Assembly: GCF_013523125.1 (NCBI RefSeq)
Contig: NZ_JAAMQJ010000024.1
Location: forward strand, 1-64,000
Direction of reading: 5' to 3'
DNA from: Pseudomonas entomophila
GTDB taxonomy: Bacteria; Pseudomonadota; Gammaproteobacteria; Pseudomonadales; Pseudomonadaceae
DNA: 64,000 bases
How positions within the stretch are numbered: the stretch's first letter is position 1; each line of letters opens with the position of its first letter. The translations under genes were made by a program, and so were the position numbers. Of the stretch, positions 7,525-16,159 are shown in pieces. Below the pieces are notes generated by a model that was not told the DNA's origin, made no database searches, and saw only the letters and a program-made list of their open reading frames with translations.

Positions 7525-10076
7525 CACACCACCTCCGCTGCATCGATCAGGTTCATGTCTTGCGCGCGCGCCGGGCGGCGCTGGCCGCGTTCCGTGACGA
7601 AGCGCACGTCCGGGTCCGCGCCAGCGGCATTGACGAAGGTGCGGAAGCGCTTGAGCTTTTCCGGGTCGTTCAGGGCATTGGCCCATTCGCACTCATAACG
7701 CTCGACCACCAGTTGCATCTGCGCCTCGAGTTCGGCCGCCAAGCCCAGGCTGTCGTCGATCACCACCGCCTTGAGGTAGTCCAGGCCGCCCTCCAGGCTC
7801 TCGCGCCATACCGAAGTGCGTTGCAGCTTGTCGGCGGTGCGGATGTACAGCATCAGGAAGCGGTCGATGTAGCGGATCAGGGTCTCGTCGTCCAGGTCGG
7901 TGGCGAACAGCTCGGCGTGGCGCGGGCGCATGCCGCCGTTACCGCTGACGTAGAGGTTCCAGCCCTTTTCGGTGGCGATCACGCCGACGTCCTTGCTCTG
8001 GGCCTCGGCGCATTCTCGGGTGCAGCCGGACACGGCAAACTTGAGCTTGTGCGGCGCACGCAGCCCCTTGTAGCGCTCTTCGATGCGCAGGGCCATCCGC
8101 ACGCTGTCTTGCACGCCGTAACGGCACCAGGTGCTGCCGACGCAACTTTTCACCGTGCGCGTCGATTTGCCGTAGGCATGACCGGTTTCGAAGCCGGCCG
8201 CGATGAGTTCGGCCCAGATGTCCGGCAGCTCGTGCAACTGGGCGCCGAACAAGTCGATACGCTGGCCACCGGTGATCTTGGTGTAGAGGGCGTACTTCTT
8301 GGCGACCGCGCCGATGGCGATCAGCCCGTCGGGGGTGATTTCACCGCCGGGAATGCGCGGCACCACCGAATAGGTGCCGTTCTTCTGCATGTTGGCCATG
8401 AACGTGTCGTTGGTGTCCTGCAGCGGCACCAGCCATGGCTCCATGATCGGTCGGTTCCAGCACGAGGCCAGGATCGAGCCGACCACGGGCTTGCAGAGGT
8501 CGCAGCCCAAGTGACCCTTGCCATGGCGGGCCAGCAGTTCGTCGAAGGTCTCGATGCGTTCGACGCGCACCAGCGAATACAACTCCTGCCGGGTGTAGGC
8601 GAAGTGCTCGCACAGGCTTTTGTCGACCGTGACGCCACGGGCCGTCAACTCATGCTCGAACACTTGCTTGAGCAGCCCTGTGCACCCGCCGCAACCGCTG
8701 CCGGCCTTGGTCTGGCACTTGATGCCGGCAAGGTCCGTGCAGCCGCCGTCGATGGCGCTGCAGATCGCGCCCTTGCTGACGTTGTGGCACGAGCAAAGGG
8801 TGGCGGTGGCGGGCAGCGAGTCCACGCCCAGCGCGGGTGCCGCTTCGCCTTGGGGCACGATCAGCGACGCCGGGTCGGCCGGCAGTGCGATGCCGTTCTG
8901 GATGTATTGCAGCAGCGTGTCGTAATAGCGGTTGTCGCCCACCAGCACGGCGCCGATGGCCTGCTTGCCGTCGGCCGACACCACCAGGCGCCGGTAACTG
9001 GCCGTGGCTTCGTCGATGAACCGGTAGCTGCGCGAGCCAGCGCTGGCGCCCTGGGCATCGCCGATGGAGCCGACATCGACGCCCAGCAGCTTGAGCTTGG
9101 TGGACAGGTCGGCACCGGCGAACGACTCATGTTCAAGACCACACAGTTGCGCGGCCACGCTGCGGGCCATCCGGTAACCTGGCGCCACCAGGCCGAACAC
9201 GCTGCCGTTCCAGGCGGCGCACTCGCCGATGGCCGAAATGTGCGGATCGCTGCTGCGGCAGTCGCTGTCGATGGCGATGCCGCCCCGGGCACCCAGCTCG
9301 AGGCCGCAGGCCTTGCCGAGGGCGTCCTGCGGGCGGATGCCGGCCGAGAACACCACCAGGTCGGTTTCAAGGGATTCGTCGTCGGCGAAATTCATGCGGT
9401 AACGGTAGTGCTCGCCTGGGGTGATCGACTGGGTGCTGCGCGACAGGTGCACGTGCACGCCCAGCGCTTCGATGCGCGCCTTGAGCGCCACACCGCCCGC
9501 CTCGTCCAGCTGCACCGGCATCAGGCGCGGGGCGAACTCCACCACGTGGGCTTCCAGGCCCAGGCTGCGCAGCGCGTTGGCCGCCTCCAGCCCGAGCAGG
9601 CCGCCACCGACCACCACACCGCGCCGGGCGTTGTTGGCGGCGGCGCGAATAGTGTCGAGGTCGGCCAGGGTGCGGTAGACCAGACGCGAATCGCCAGCCG
9701 CTCCTTCGATGGGGGGTACGAACGGATAGGAGCCGGTGGCCATGACCAGGTAGGCATAAGGCACACACCCCTGGGCGGTGATGACCTCCTGGCGCGCCCG
9801 GTCGATCTCCAGTACCGGCACGCCCAGGTGCAAGATCACGCCCGCCTGTTGGTAGAGCGCGGCATCGCCCAAGGCCAGGGACTCGGCATCGCGTCCGCCG
9901 AAGTACTCGGACAGGTGCACACGGTCGTAGGCGCGCAGCGGTTCTTCGCTGAACACGTGGATCCGGTAGCGGCTCAGGGCCCCGCCCTGCACCAACTGCT
10001 CGACGCAGTGATGGCCGACCATGCCGTTGCCGATTACCACGAGGTTGTGCAGATCACTCGCCAATTCGCTGTTCAT
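7524..10076 (-). CDS. nirB: Nitrite reductase (NADH) large subunit
   Basis: An 850-residue enzyme that reduces nitrite to ammonium with NADH. The start at 10076 (MNSELASDLHNLVVIGNGMV) gives the normal family length; a much longer upstream open frame runs through the leader and is not used. Domains in order: FAD/NAD reductase with GNGMVG at 16-21 and GGGLLGLEAA near 150; a BFD-like [2Fe-2S] domain (CSCHNVSK near 425, GCGGCTG near 462); then the siroheme/[4Fe-4S] core with C-x5-C (CVGSTWC, near 643) and C-x3-C (CTREC, near 683). Siroheme would need CobA, encoded 10 kb away in the same locus. Expression is probably set by the sigma-54 promoter and attenuator upstream. Confidence 0.97.
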   Translation of the reverse strand: MNSELASDLHNLVVIGNGMVGHHCVEQLVQGGALSRYRIHVFSEEPLRAYDRVHLSEYFGGRDAESLALGDAALYQQAGVILHLGVPVLEIDRARQEVITAQGCVPYAYLVMATGSYPFVPPIEGAAGDSRLVYRTLADLDTIRAAANNARRGVVVGGGLLGLEAANALRSLGLEAHVVEFAPRLMPVQLDEAGGVALKARIEALGVHVHLSRSTQSITPGEHYRYRMNFADDESLETDLVVFSAGIRPQDALGKACGLELGARGGIAIDSDCRSSDPHISAIGECAAWNGSVFGLVAPGYRMARSVAAQLCGLEHESFAGADLSTKLKLLGVDVGSIGDAQGASAGSRSYRFIDEATASYRRLVVSADGKQAIGAVLVGDNRYYDTLLQYIQNGIALPADPASLIVPQGEAAPALGVDSLPATATLCSCHNVSKGAICSAIDGGCTDLAGIKCQTKAGSGCGGCTGLLKQVFEHELTARGVTVDKSLCEHFAYTRQELYSLVRVERIETFDELLARHGKGHLGCDLCKPVVGSILASCWNRPIMEPWLVPLQDTNDTFMANMQKNGTYSVVPRIPGGEITPDGLIAIGAVAKKYALYTKITGGQRIDLFGAQLHELPDIWAELIAAGFETGHAYGKSTRTVKSCVGSTWCRYGVQDSVRMALRIEERYKGLRAPHKLKFAVSGCTRECAEAQSKDVGVIATEKGWNLYVSGNGGMRPRHAELFATDLDDETLIRYIDRFLMLYIRTADKLQRTSVWRESLEGGLDYLKAVVIDDSLGLAAELEAQMQLVVERYECEWANALNDPEKLKRFRTFVNAAGADPDVRFVTERGQRRPARAQDMNLIDAAEVV

Positions 10077-10113
10077 GGGCCACCTTTCGAAGCCGATCCG
10101 GTTGTTTCGAAGC

Positions 10114-10147
10114 AAAAAAAACGCCTGGAACCAGAAGGTTCCAGGCG
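10114..10147 (-). terminator. Attenuator terminator in the nirB leader
   Basis: Read on the minus strand, an 11-bp perfect stem (CGCCTGGAACC with GGTTCCAGGCG, loop TTCT) is followed by eight T residues. It stands before, not after, the gene it would stop: 38 bases remain to the nirB ATG. Its first arm overlaps the second arm of the P2 loop hairpin at 10142-10147, so the two folds exclude each other. Confidence 0.92.
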
Positions 10148-10233
10148 CCATTGCCTGTTCTCGCTGCCGGCCCGTGGGCCCGACGCAGTCATTGTTCCTT
10201 GGCCGCCAGGGCCGAACGATCGCCGTTGATCGT
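10142..10233 (-). promoter_or_regulatory. ANTAR (NasT) target: tandem hexaloop hairpins of the nirB leader
   Basis: On the minus strand, P1 (10233-10216) is ACGATC-AACGGC-GATCGT, a 6-bp perfect stem with a six-base loop. P2 (10157-10142) is CAGGC-AATGGC-GCCTG, a 5-bp perfect stem with a six-base loop. Both loops have A at position 1 and G at position 4, the known recognition features of ANTAR-domain proteins, which bind such paired hairpins. P2 uses bases needed for the terminator, so binding of NasT would allow read-through into nirBD. Confidence 0.88.
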
Positions 10234-10276
10234 AAAAGGGATCCGCTGGCACTGCGCAGCGGTTGCCTAACCCCTA

Positions 10277-10292
10277 TGCAGCGGTTGTGCCA
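10277..10292 (-). promoter_or_regulatory. Sigma-54-like promoter of nirBD
   Basis: The minus strand reads TGGCACAACCGCTGCA, with the GG and GC doublets 10 bases apart as in the -24/-12 consensus TGGCAC-N5-TTGCA. Transcription would start near 10266, about 33 bases before P1. A weaker similar site (AGGCAACCGCTGCG) follows closely and cannot be excluded. Confidence 0.6.
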
Positions 10293-10508
10293 AAACGTGC
10301 AAAGCGGCCTGTAAGGCTTGTGCCTGGGGCGGGCGCGGGATTTCGAAGCGTATCGGCTCCAGCGCCTGTCACGTTCCAAAACGGTGCACATGTGCCAGGG
10401 CTGCCCCAGCGCGATGCGCTGACCGTCCTCAGCACACGCCCCGCCCGTCAGAGCCTTGCTGCGCGAGAACGCAGTGGCGCGGCGTCTGTCCGCGCCTCGC
10501 TCCTGTGT

Positions 10509-10524
10509 TGGCCCAGCCATTGCT
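10509..10524 (+). promoter_or_regulatory. Sigma-54-like promoter of the nitrate reductase gene
   Basis: TGGCCCAGCCATTGCT matches the -24/-12 consensus (GG-N10-GC) closely, with the -12 half TTGCT. The predicted start, near 10535, is a few bases before the first loop hairpin, the same spacing as at the transporter operon. Confidence 0.65.
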
Positions 10525-10538
10525 ATGCCTAGGCAAAC

Positions 10539-10594
10539 GCCGTCAACGACGATGGCTGTCCATCCAGGCAACACCTCACGACAAAGGCGCCGTG
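10539..10594 (+). promoter_or_regulatory. ANTAR (NasT) target: tandem hexaloop hairpins of the nitrate reductase leader
   Basis: P1 (10539-10556) is GCCGTC-AACGAC-GATGGC, six pairs including one G-U. P2 (10577-10594) is CACGAC-AAAGGC-GCCGTG, with a single A-C mismatch in the stem. Both six-base loops have A at position 1 and G at position 4. P2 lies within the first arm of the terminator-like hairpin at 10578-10639, so the two structures compete as in the nirB leader. Confidence 0.85.
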
Positions 10595-10641
10595 CAGCTT
10601 CCGTTGAAAAACGCTGAAGCCGCAGGGCGCCTTTGTCGTTT
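10578..10641 (+). terminator. Attenuator hairpin in the nitrate reductase leader
   Basis: ACGACAAAGGCGCC (10578-10591) pairs perfectly with GGCGCCTTTGTCGT (10626-10639), and the interior continues the stem through GCTTC/GAAGC with only two mismatches, giving a very long hairpin. The T-rich tail is poor (TTTGTCGTTT) and partly inside the stem. It ends about 20 bases before the ATG at 10660. Function as a terminator is inferred from its position and its overlap with P2. Confidence 0.72.
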
Positions 10642-10659
10642 GCGCACGAGAGCACCGCC

Positions 10660-13600
10660 ATGACCGACACCCTTCATGAATCCGGCAAGACCGTCCGCAG
10701 CGTATGCCCTTACTGTGGGGTGGGCTGCGGCATCGTCATGCAGGTGGAGCACGACCTGATCGTCAAGGTCTCGGGCGACAAGCAGCACCCGAGCAATGCC
10801 GGGCGCCTGTGCACCAAGGGCAGCACCTGCGCCCTGCCGGTGGCCGATGCCGGGCGCATGAAGCATGCCTTCGTGCGCGAGGAACGCAGCCGCGACCCGG
10901 TGCGCGTCGGCATCGACCAGGCCATCCAGGCCACGGCCAGCCGCCTGCGCGACATCATCGACGAGCACGGCGCCGATGCCGTCGCCCTGTACGTCAGCGG
11001 GCAGATGTCGCTGGAAGCGCAGTACCTGGCCAACAAGCTGACCAAGGGCTTCATCCGCAGCCGCCATATCGAATCCAACTCACGGCTGTGCATGGCCAGC
11101 GCCGGCAGCGGCTACAAACTGTCGCTCGGTGCCGACGGCCCGCCCGGCGCCTACGACGACATCGAGCACAGCGATGTATTCCTGGTGATCGGCGCGAACA
11201 TGGCCGACTGTCACCCGGTGCTGTTCCTGCGCCTGCTGGACCGGCTCAAGGCCGGGGCCAGGCTGATCGTCGTCGATCCACGGCGCACCGCGACCGCGGA
11301 CAAGGCCGACCTGTACCTGCAGATCACCCCCGGCACCGACCTGGCCTTGCTCAACGGACTGCTGCACCTGCTGGTGAAAGACGGCCTGACCGATCCGGCC
11401 TTCATCGCCGACTTCACCGAAGGCTGGGAGGTGATGGAAGACTTCCTGGAGGCCTACACCCCCGAGTACGTGGCGCAGGTCACGGGCCTGGCCGAGGCGG
11501 ATATCCACACGACGGCGCGCTGGATCGGCGAAGCGGCCAACTGGATGAGCTGCTGGACCATGGGCCTGAACCAAAGCGTGCAAGGCACCTGGCACACCAA
11601 CGCACTGTGCAACCTGCACCTGGCGACTGGCGCTATCTGCCGCACCGGCAGCGGCCCGTTCTCGTTGACCGGCCAGCCCAACGCCATGGGCGGTCGCGAG
11701 ATGGGCTACATGGGGCCGGGCCTGCCGGGCCAGCGCTCGGCGCTGGTGGCCGAGGATCGCGCCTTCATCGAGCAGCTGTGGGGCATGGAAGCGGGCAGCC
11801 TGCGCGCCGACGGCGGCAACGGCACCGTGGACCTGTTCCAGGCCATGGCCGCGGGCCGCATCAAGGCCTGCTGGATCATCTGCACCAACCCGGTGGCCAG
11901 TGTGCCCAACCGTCAGCAGGTGATCGACGGGCTGCGCAAGGCCGAGCTGGTGATCACCCAGGAAGCCTTTCTGGACACCGAAACCAACCGCTACGCCGAC
12001 ATTCTGCTGCCCGGCGCGCTGTGGGCCGAAGCCGAAGGGGTGATGATCAACTCCGAGCGCAACCTGACCCTGACCCAGCAAGCCGTCCAGCCACCGGGGG
12101 AGGCCATGCCGGACTGGCAGATCATCGCCCGCGTCGCCTGTGCCATGGGCTATACGGACGCGTTCAGCTACACCGACGCCGCGCAGGTCTTCGAAGAGAT
12201 CAAGCGTACGGCCAACCCCAAGACCGGCTACGACCTGCGCGGCGCCAGCCATGCGCGCCTGCGCGAGCAGCCGCTGCAATGGCCCTGCACGCCAGCGGAT
12301 GCGGCAGTGCGCAATCCGATTCGCTACGTTCAGGCCGATCCCGCCCATGGGCGCCCGGCACTGGTGTTTCCCACACCCAGCGGCAAGGCGCAGTTCTTCG
12401 CCCGGCCGCACCTGCCGCCCGCCGAGCTGCCCGACGACGAATTCCCGCTGGTGCTCAACACCGGCCGCGTCCAGCACCAGTGGCACACCCTGACCAAGAC
12501 CGGCAAGGTGCCGGCGCTGAACCGGCTCAACCCGGGGCCCTTCATCGAGGTCCACCCCACGGACGCCGAGCGGCTGGGCCTTGTGCCGGGCAAGCCGGTG
12601 CAGGTGCGCTCGCGACGGGGCATGGCGGTGCTGCCGGCGGTGGTCAGTGATCGGGTACGGCCAGGCAATTGCTTTGCGCCCTTTCACTGGAACGATGTGT
12701 TCGGCGACGGGCTGGCGGTCAATGCCGTGACCAGCGATGCGGTCGATCCGTTGTCGTTGCAGCCGGCGTTCAAGTACTGCGCGGTGGCGTTGCAGGCAGT
12801 GGCCGAGGCTGAAACGGGCACGGCAGCGTTCGCCGGGCAGGCGGTGGCAGCCGTCGCCGGGCGAAAAGCGACGTCCCGTGCGGGGCAGGAGGCAGCGTCT
12901 TTCGTCTTGCAGGACCCAGTTCCTCTGGCCGATGCGGCCGCGAAAGCGTTTACGCCGGCACAAGTCGACGGTGTCGCACGGCTGCTGAACCTGCACGAGG
13001 CTGCCCCGCTTGTGTTGAGCGCTGACGAGCAGGCGTACCTGCGTGGTTATCTGATCGGTCTGCGCAGCGTCGAAGGCCCACAGGCGGGCGTGCCGACGCT
13101 GCCCGAGCAGGCGCCCTTCGACGCGCAGCGGCGCCTGTTGCTCAACGGTGTGCTCGCCGGCGTGTTCTCCCGTGCGGACGGCCCCGGCACTGGCGCTCTC
13201 ACCCAGACGCCGAGTGCCGAATGGCTGGTGCTCTGGGCCTCGCAGACGGGCAATGGCGAACACCTCGCCGCCCTGTGCGCCCAACGCCTGGGCAGCGCCG
13301 GCCAGCGCACCCGCGTGCAGGCCATGGACAGCGTCGAACTTGGGCAATTGCGCAGCGCTGCGGGCGTGGTGCTGGTCGCCAGCACCTTCGGCGATGGCGA
13401 GCCGCCGGACAACGCCGTCGACTTCTGGCACACGCTGTCGGATGCCGCGCCCGACAGCCTGCGCAGCAGCCGTTTCGGCGTGCTGGCGCTGGGCGACTCC
13501 AGCTACCGGCAGTTCTGCGGCTTCGGGCGCAGGCTCGACGAGCGCCTGGCGGCCCTGGGCGCGGACCGTATCCAGCCGCGCCTGGAGTGCGAGCCGGACT

Positions 13601-14835
13601 ATGAAGCCCCCGCTGAAGGCTGGCTGGCCGAGCTGTGCGGCAAGCTGGACACCGGAACGCCCGCGGTGGCTATCACGGCCCAGTCGCCTTCCCCCGCGCA
13701 GGCCGATGCCGGTCGCAACCCCTACACCCGCGCCCAACCGCTGCACACCCGAGTGCTCAGCAATCGCCGGCTCAATGCCGACGGCGCCGAGAAGGAAACC
13801 CGTCATCTGTCGTTCGACCTGGCCGGCCATCATTTCCCCTACCGGGCGGGCGATGCGCTGGGCGTCTGGCCCATCAATTCACCCGAGCTGGTGGAAGACG
13901 TGCTGAGCACGCTTGGCCTGGACGGCAACACCCCGGTACAGCTCGACCTGCAGCCGCCCATGCCCTTGCGGGTCGCCTTGGGCGAGCACCTGGAAATCGC
14001 CCGCATCAGCCCGGACCTGCTGAACCGGGTGGCGGCCGAGCGCGGTAACGAGCGGCTGCGTGCGCTGCTCGAAGCAGATCAGCACGCTACCTTGCAGGCC
14101 TGGCTATGGGGCCGGCAGTTGCCCACCCTGCTCCGTGAATTCCCCCTGAAGCTGGACGCAGACCATTGGGTGCGCCTGCTCAAGCCGCTGCAACCACGGC
14201 TGTATTCGATCAGCTCCAGCCCGGCCCTCACGCCCGATGAGGTGCACCTGACCGTCGCCATCGTGCGCTACCAACACGAAGGCCAGGCGCGGGGCGGTGT
14301 GTGTTCGACCTTTCTGGCCGACCGCGCCAGCGAACAAGGCGTGCGCCTCTACCTGCAACCCTCCGCGCACTTCCATCCGCCGGCGAATCCCGATACACCG
14401 TTGATCATGATCGGGCCTGGCACCGGTATTGCACCGTTTCGAGCGTTCTTGCAGGAACGGCAGGCGCAGGGCGCCACTCGCAACTGGCTGTTCTTCGGCG
14501 AGCAGCGGGCGCGCACCGACTTCTACTACCGCGAGGAACTGCGTGAGTGGCAGCGCAACGGGGTGTTGCAGCGGCTGGAGACGGCGTTTTCCCGCGACCA
14601 GGACGAGAAGGTCTACGTGCAACACCGCCTGCTCGAGGCCGGCGCCGAGCTGTGGCAATGGCTGGAGCAAGGCGCCCAGGTGTGCGTGTGTGGCGATGCC
14701 GCGCGCATGGCCAAGGATGTCGACGCTGCACTCAAGGCGATCGTGCAGCGCCACGGCAAGATGAGCAGCGCTGCCGCCACGCTCTACGTCAGCGACATGA
14801 GCAAGACGCGCCGGTACCTGCGCGATGTGTACTGA
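10660..14835 (+). CDS. nasC: Assimilatory nitrate reductase fused to CysJ-like flavoprotein reductase
   Basis: A 1391-residue fusion that would reduce nitrate to nitrite with NADPH in one polypeptide. Residues 1-730 are a molybdopterin oxidoreductase: [4Fe-4S] cysteines at 16, 19, 23 and 51, then the catalytic subunit body (SNSRLCMASAG, GANMADCHPV, TNPVASVPN). After a linker, a flavodoxin FMN domain begins near 855 (LWASQTGNGEHLA), followed by FAD binding (RLYSISSSPAL), NADPH binding near 1250 (MIGPGTGIAPFRAF) and the typical CysJ ending DVY. The ATG at 10660 is preferred over a TTG at 10633, which lies in the leader hairpin. The symbol follows P. aeruginosa usage; naming varies. It is divergent from nirBD, giving coordinated nitrate and nitrite reduction. 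Confidence 0.95.
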   Translation: MTDTLHESGKTVRSVCPYCGVGCGIVMQVEHDLIVKVSGDKQHPSNAGRLCTKGSTCALPVADAGRMKHAFVREERSRDPVRVGIDQAIQATASRLRDIIDEHGADAVALYVSGQMSLEAQYLANKLTKGFIRSRHIESNSRLCMASAGSGYKLSLGADGPPGAYDDIEHSDVFLVIGANMADCHPVLFLRLLDRLKAGARLIVVDPRRTATADKADLYLQITPGTDLALLNGLLHLLVKDGLTDPAFIADFTEGWEVMEDFLEAYTPEYVAQVTGLAEADIHTTARWIGEAANWMSCWTMGLNQSVQGTWHTNALCNLHLATGAICRTGSGPFSLTGQPNAMGGREMGYMGPGLPGQRSALVAEDRAFIEQLWGMEAGSLRADGGNGTVDLFQAMAAGRIKACWIICTNPVASVPNRQQVIDGLRKAELVITQEAFLDTETNRYADILLPGALWAEAEGVMINSERNLTLTQQAVQPPGEAMPDWQIIARVACAMGYTDAFSYTDAAQVFEEIKRTANPKTGYDLRGASHARLREQPLQWPCTPADAAVRNPIRYVQADPAHGRPALVFPTPSGKAQFFARPHLPPAELPDDEFPLVLNTGRVQHQWHTLTKTGKVPALNRLNPGPFIEVHPTDAERLGLVPGKPVQVRSRRGMAVLPAVVSDRVRPGNCFAPFHWNDVFGDGLAVNAVTSDAVDPLSLQPAFKYCAVALQAVAEAETGTAAFAGQAVAAVAGRKATSRAGQEAASFVLQDPVPLADAAAKAFTPAQVDGVARLLNLHEAAPLVLSADEQAYLRGYLIGLRSVEGPQAGVPTLPEQAPFDAQRRLLLNGVLAGVFSRADGPGTGALTQTPSAEWLVLWASQTGNGEHLAALCAQRLGSAGQRTRVQAMDSVELGQLRSAAGVVLVASTFGDGEPPDNAVDFWHTLSDAAPDSLRSSRFGVLALGDSSYRQFCGFGRRLDERLAALGADRIQPRLECEPDYEAPAEGWLAELCGKLDTGTPAVAITAQSPSPAQADAGRNPYTRAQPLHTRVLSNRRLNADGAEKETRHLSFDLAGHHFPYRAGDALGVWPINSPELVEDVLSTLGLDGNTPVQLDLQPPMPLRVALGEHLEIARISPDLLNRVAAERGNERLRALLEADQHATLQAWLWGRQLPTLLREFPLKLDADHWVRLLKPLQPRLYSISSSPALTPDEVHLTVAIVRYQHEGQARGGVCSTFLADRASEQGVRLYLQPSAHFHPPANPDTPLIMIGPGTGIAPFRAFLQERQAQGATRNWLFFGEQRARTDFYYREELREWQRNGVLQRLETAFSRDQDEKVYVQHRLLEAGAELWQWLEQGAQVCVCGDAARMAKDVDAALKAIVQRHGKMSSAAATLYVSDMSKTRRYLRDVY

Positions 14836-14941
14836 AGACCGGTGGGACTGGCCGGGCCGAGGCGTCGGCCACCTGCATGGGCAATGATCAGGCATCGACC
14901 CGTCGGGCCTTTTTCCAGCGACACGGATCGGGAATCACGAT

Positions 14942-16159
14942 GTGAGCGATAACAGTAAAGACCTTATCCCCTGCCGCTCCACGGCCTGGGTCGCCGGTAG
15001 CGACGCCCCGGAAAAGCGCGTGCTGAACATCGGCTTCATGCCGCTCAGCGATGCCGCCTCGGTGGTGGTCGCCGCCACCCAGGGCTTTGCCCAACCCTAT
15101 GGGCTCACTCTCAACCTGCACCGGCAAACCTCCTGGGCCGGCGTCGCCGACAAGCTGTCGAGCGGCGAGCTGGATGCGGCGCACGCCTTGTACGGCATGG
15201 TCTACGCCCTGGAACTCGGCATCGGCGGCGCGCCGGCCACCGACATGGCCGTGCTGATGGGGCTGAACCAGAATGGCCAGAGCATCAACCTGTCCCAGGC
15301 GCTCAAGGAGGCCGGGATCACGCACCCCGCCGCGCTCAGGCAACACGCCGCGACGGCTGGCCAGACGCTCACGTTCGCCCACACCTTTCCCACCGGCAGC
15401 CACGCCCTGTGGCTGTACTACTGGCTCGCCAGCCAGGGCATTCACCCGCTGCACGACGTGAACAGCGTGGTGGTGCCACCGCCGCAGATGCTCGCGCACC
15501 TGCAGGCCGCCCGCATCGACGGCTTCTGCGCGGGCGAGCCGTGGAGCGCCCATGCCGTGGCGCTGGGCCAGGGCTGCACGGTCGCCACCAGCCAGTCGAT
15601 CTGGCCCGACCATCCGGAAAAGGTGCTGGCCTGCACGCGGGCCTTCGTCGAGCAGTACCCCAACACCGCCCGCGCCCTGCTCAAGGCGGTGCTGGAAGCC
15701 AGCCGCTTCATCGAGGCCAGCCCGGAAAACCGCAGCAGCACCGCCCACCTCATGAGCGGCCACGAGTACCTGAACGTGCCGCTGGCCAGCCTCGAGCCAC
15801 GCTTCATGGGCCTGTACGACGATGGCCTGGGCACGTCGTGGCAGGACGACCACCCACTGAGTTTCCACAACCGTGGCGCGGCGAACTTCCCTTACCTCTC
15901 CGACGGCATGTGGTTCATGACCCAGTTCCGCCGCTGGGGCCTGCTGCGCGACGATCCGGATTACCTGACCGTGGCCCGTCGGGTCCAACAGCTTGGCCTG
16001 TACCGCGAGGCCGCGAGCGACCTGGGCATCGCCGTACCCGCCAGTCCTCTGCGCCGTTCGCGATTGCTGGACGGCAGCGTCTGGGACGGCACGAACCCGG
16101 TCGCCTACGCCAGTGGCTTCGCCTTGCACGCCCGTCACGTTCGGTCACTGGAGGCCTAG
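14942..16159 (+). CDS. nasS: NasS nitrate/nitrite sensor (NrtA-like)
   Basis: A 405-residue relative of nitrate ABC-transporter binding proteins (NrtA/CmpA type; LNIGFMPLSDAASVVVA, LDAAHALYGMVYALELGIG). It has no signal peptide and no transporter genes beside it, which fits the cytoplasmic sensor NasS rather than a periplasmic binding protein. The start is GTG at 14942. It is followed directly by nasT with no spacing. In the known system NasS holds NasT inactive and releases it when nitrate or nitrite binds. It follows the reductase gene after 106 bases and may have its own promoter. Confidence 0.93.
   Translation: MSDNSKDLIPCRSTAWVAGSDAPEKRVLNIGFMPLSDAASVVVAATQGFAQPYGLTLNLHRQTSWAGVADKLSSGELDAAHALYGMVYALELGIGGAPATDMAVLMGLNQNGQSINLSQALKEAGITHPAALRQHAATAGQTLTFAHTFPTGSHALWLYYWLASQGIHPLHDVNSVVVPPPQMLAHLQAARIDGFCAGEPWSAHAVALGQGCTVATSQSIWPDHPEKVLACTRAFVEQYPNTARALLKAVLEASRFIEASPENRSSTAHLMSGHEYLNVPLASLEPRFMGLYDDGLGTSWQDDHPLSFHNRGAANFPYLSDGMWFMTQFRRWGLLRDDPDYLTVARRVQQLGLYREAASDLGIAVPASPLRRSRLLDGSVWDGTNPVAYASGFALHARHVRSLEA

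Noticed and set aside
7560-10229. An 889-codon open frame on the plus strand
   Set aside because: It lies entirely opposite nirB, is made of low-information residues typical of GC-rich antisense frames, and matches no family.
10373-10400. Palindrome GGTGCACATGTGCC as an NtrC site between nirB and the nitrate reductase
   Set aside because: The core GCACATGTGC is symmetric but lacks the longer spacing of the known NtrC consensus, so it is not listed as a site.
11080-13833. A 917-codon open frame on the minus strand
   Set aside because: Antisense shadow of the nitrate reductase fusion; no domain and no credible start.
14942-16159. Periplasmic nitrate-binding protein of an ABC transporter
   Set aside because: There is no signal peptide, no permease or ATPase gene beside it, and nasT follows directly, so NasS is the better call.
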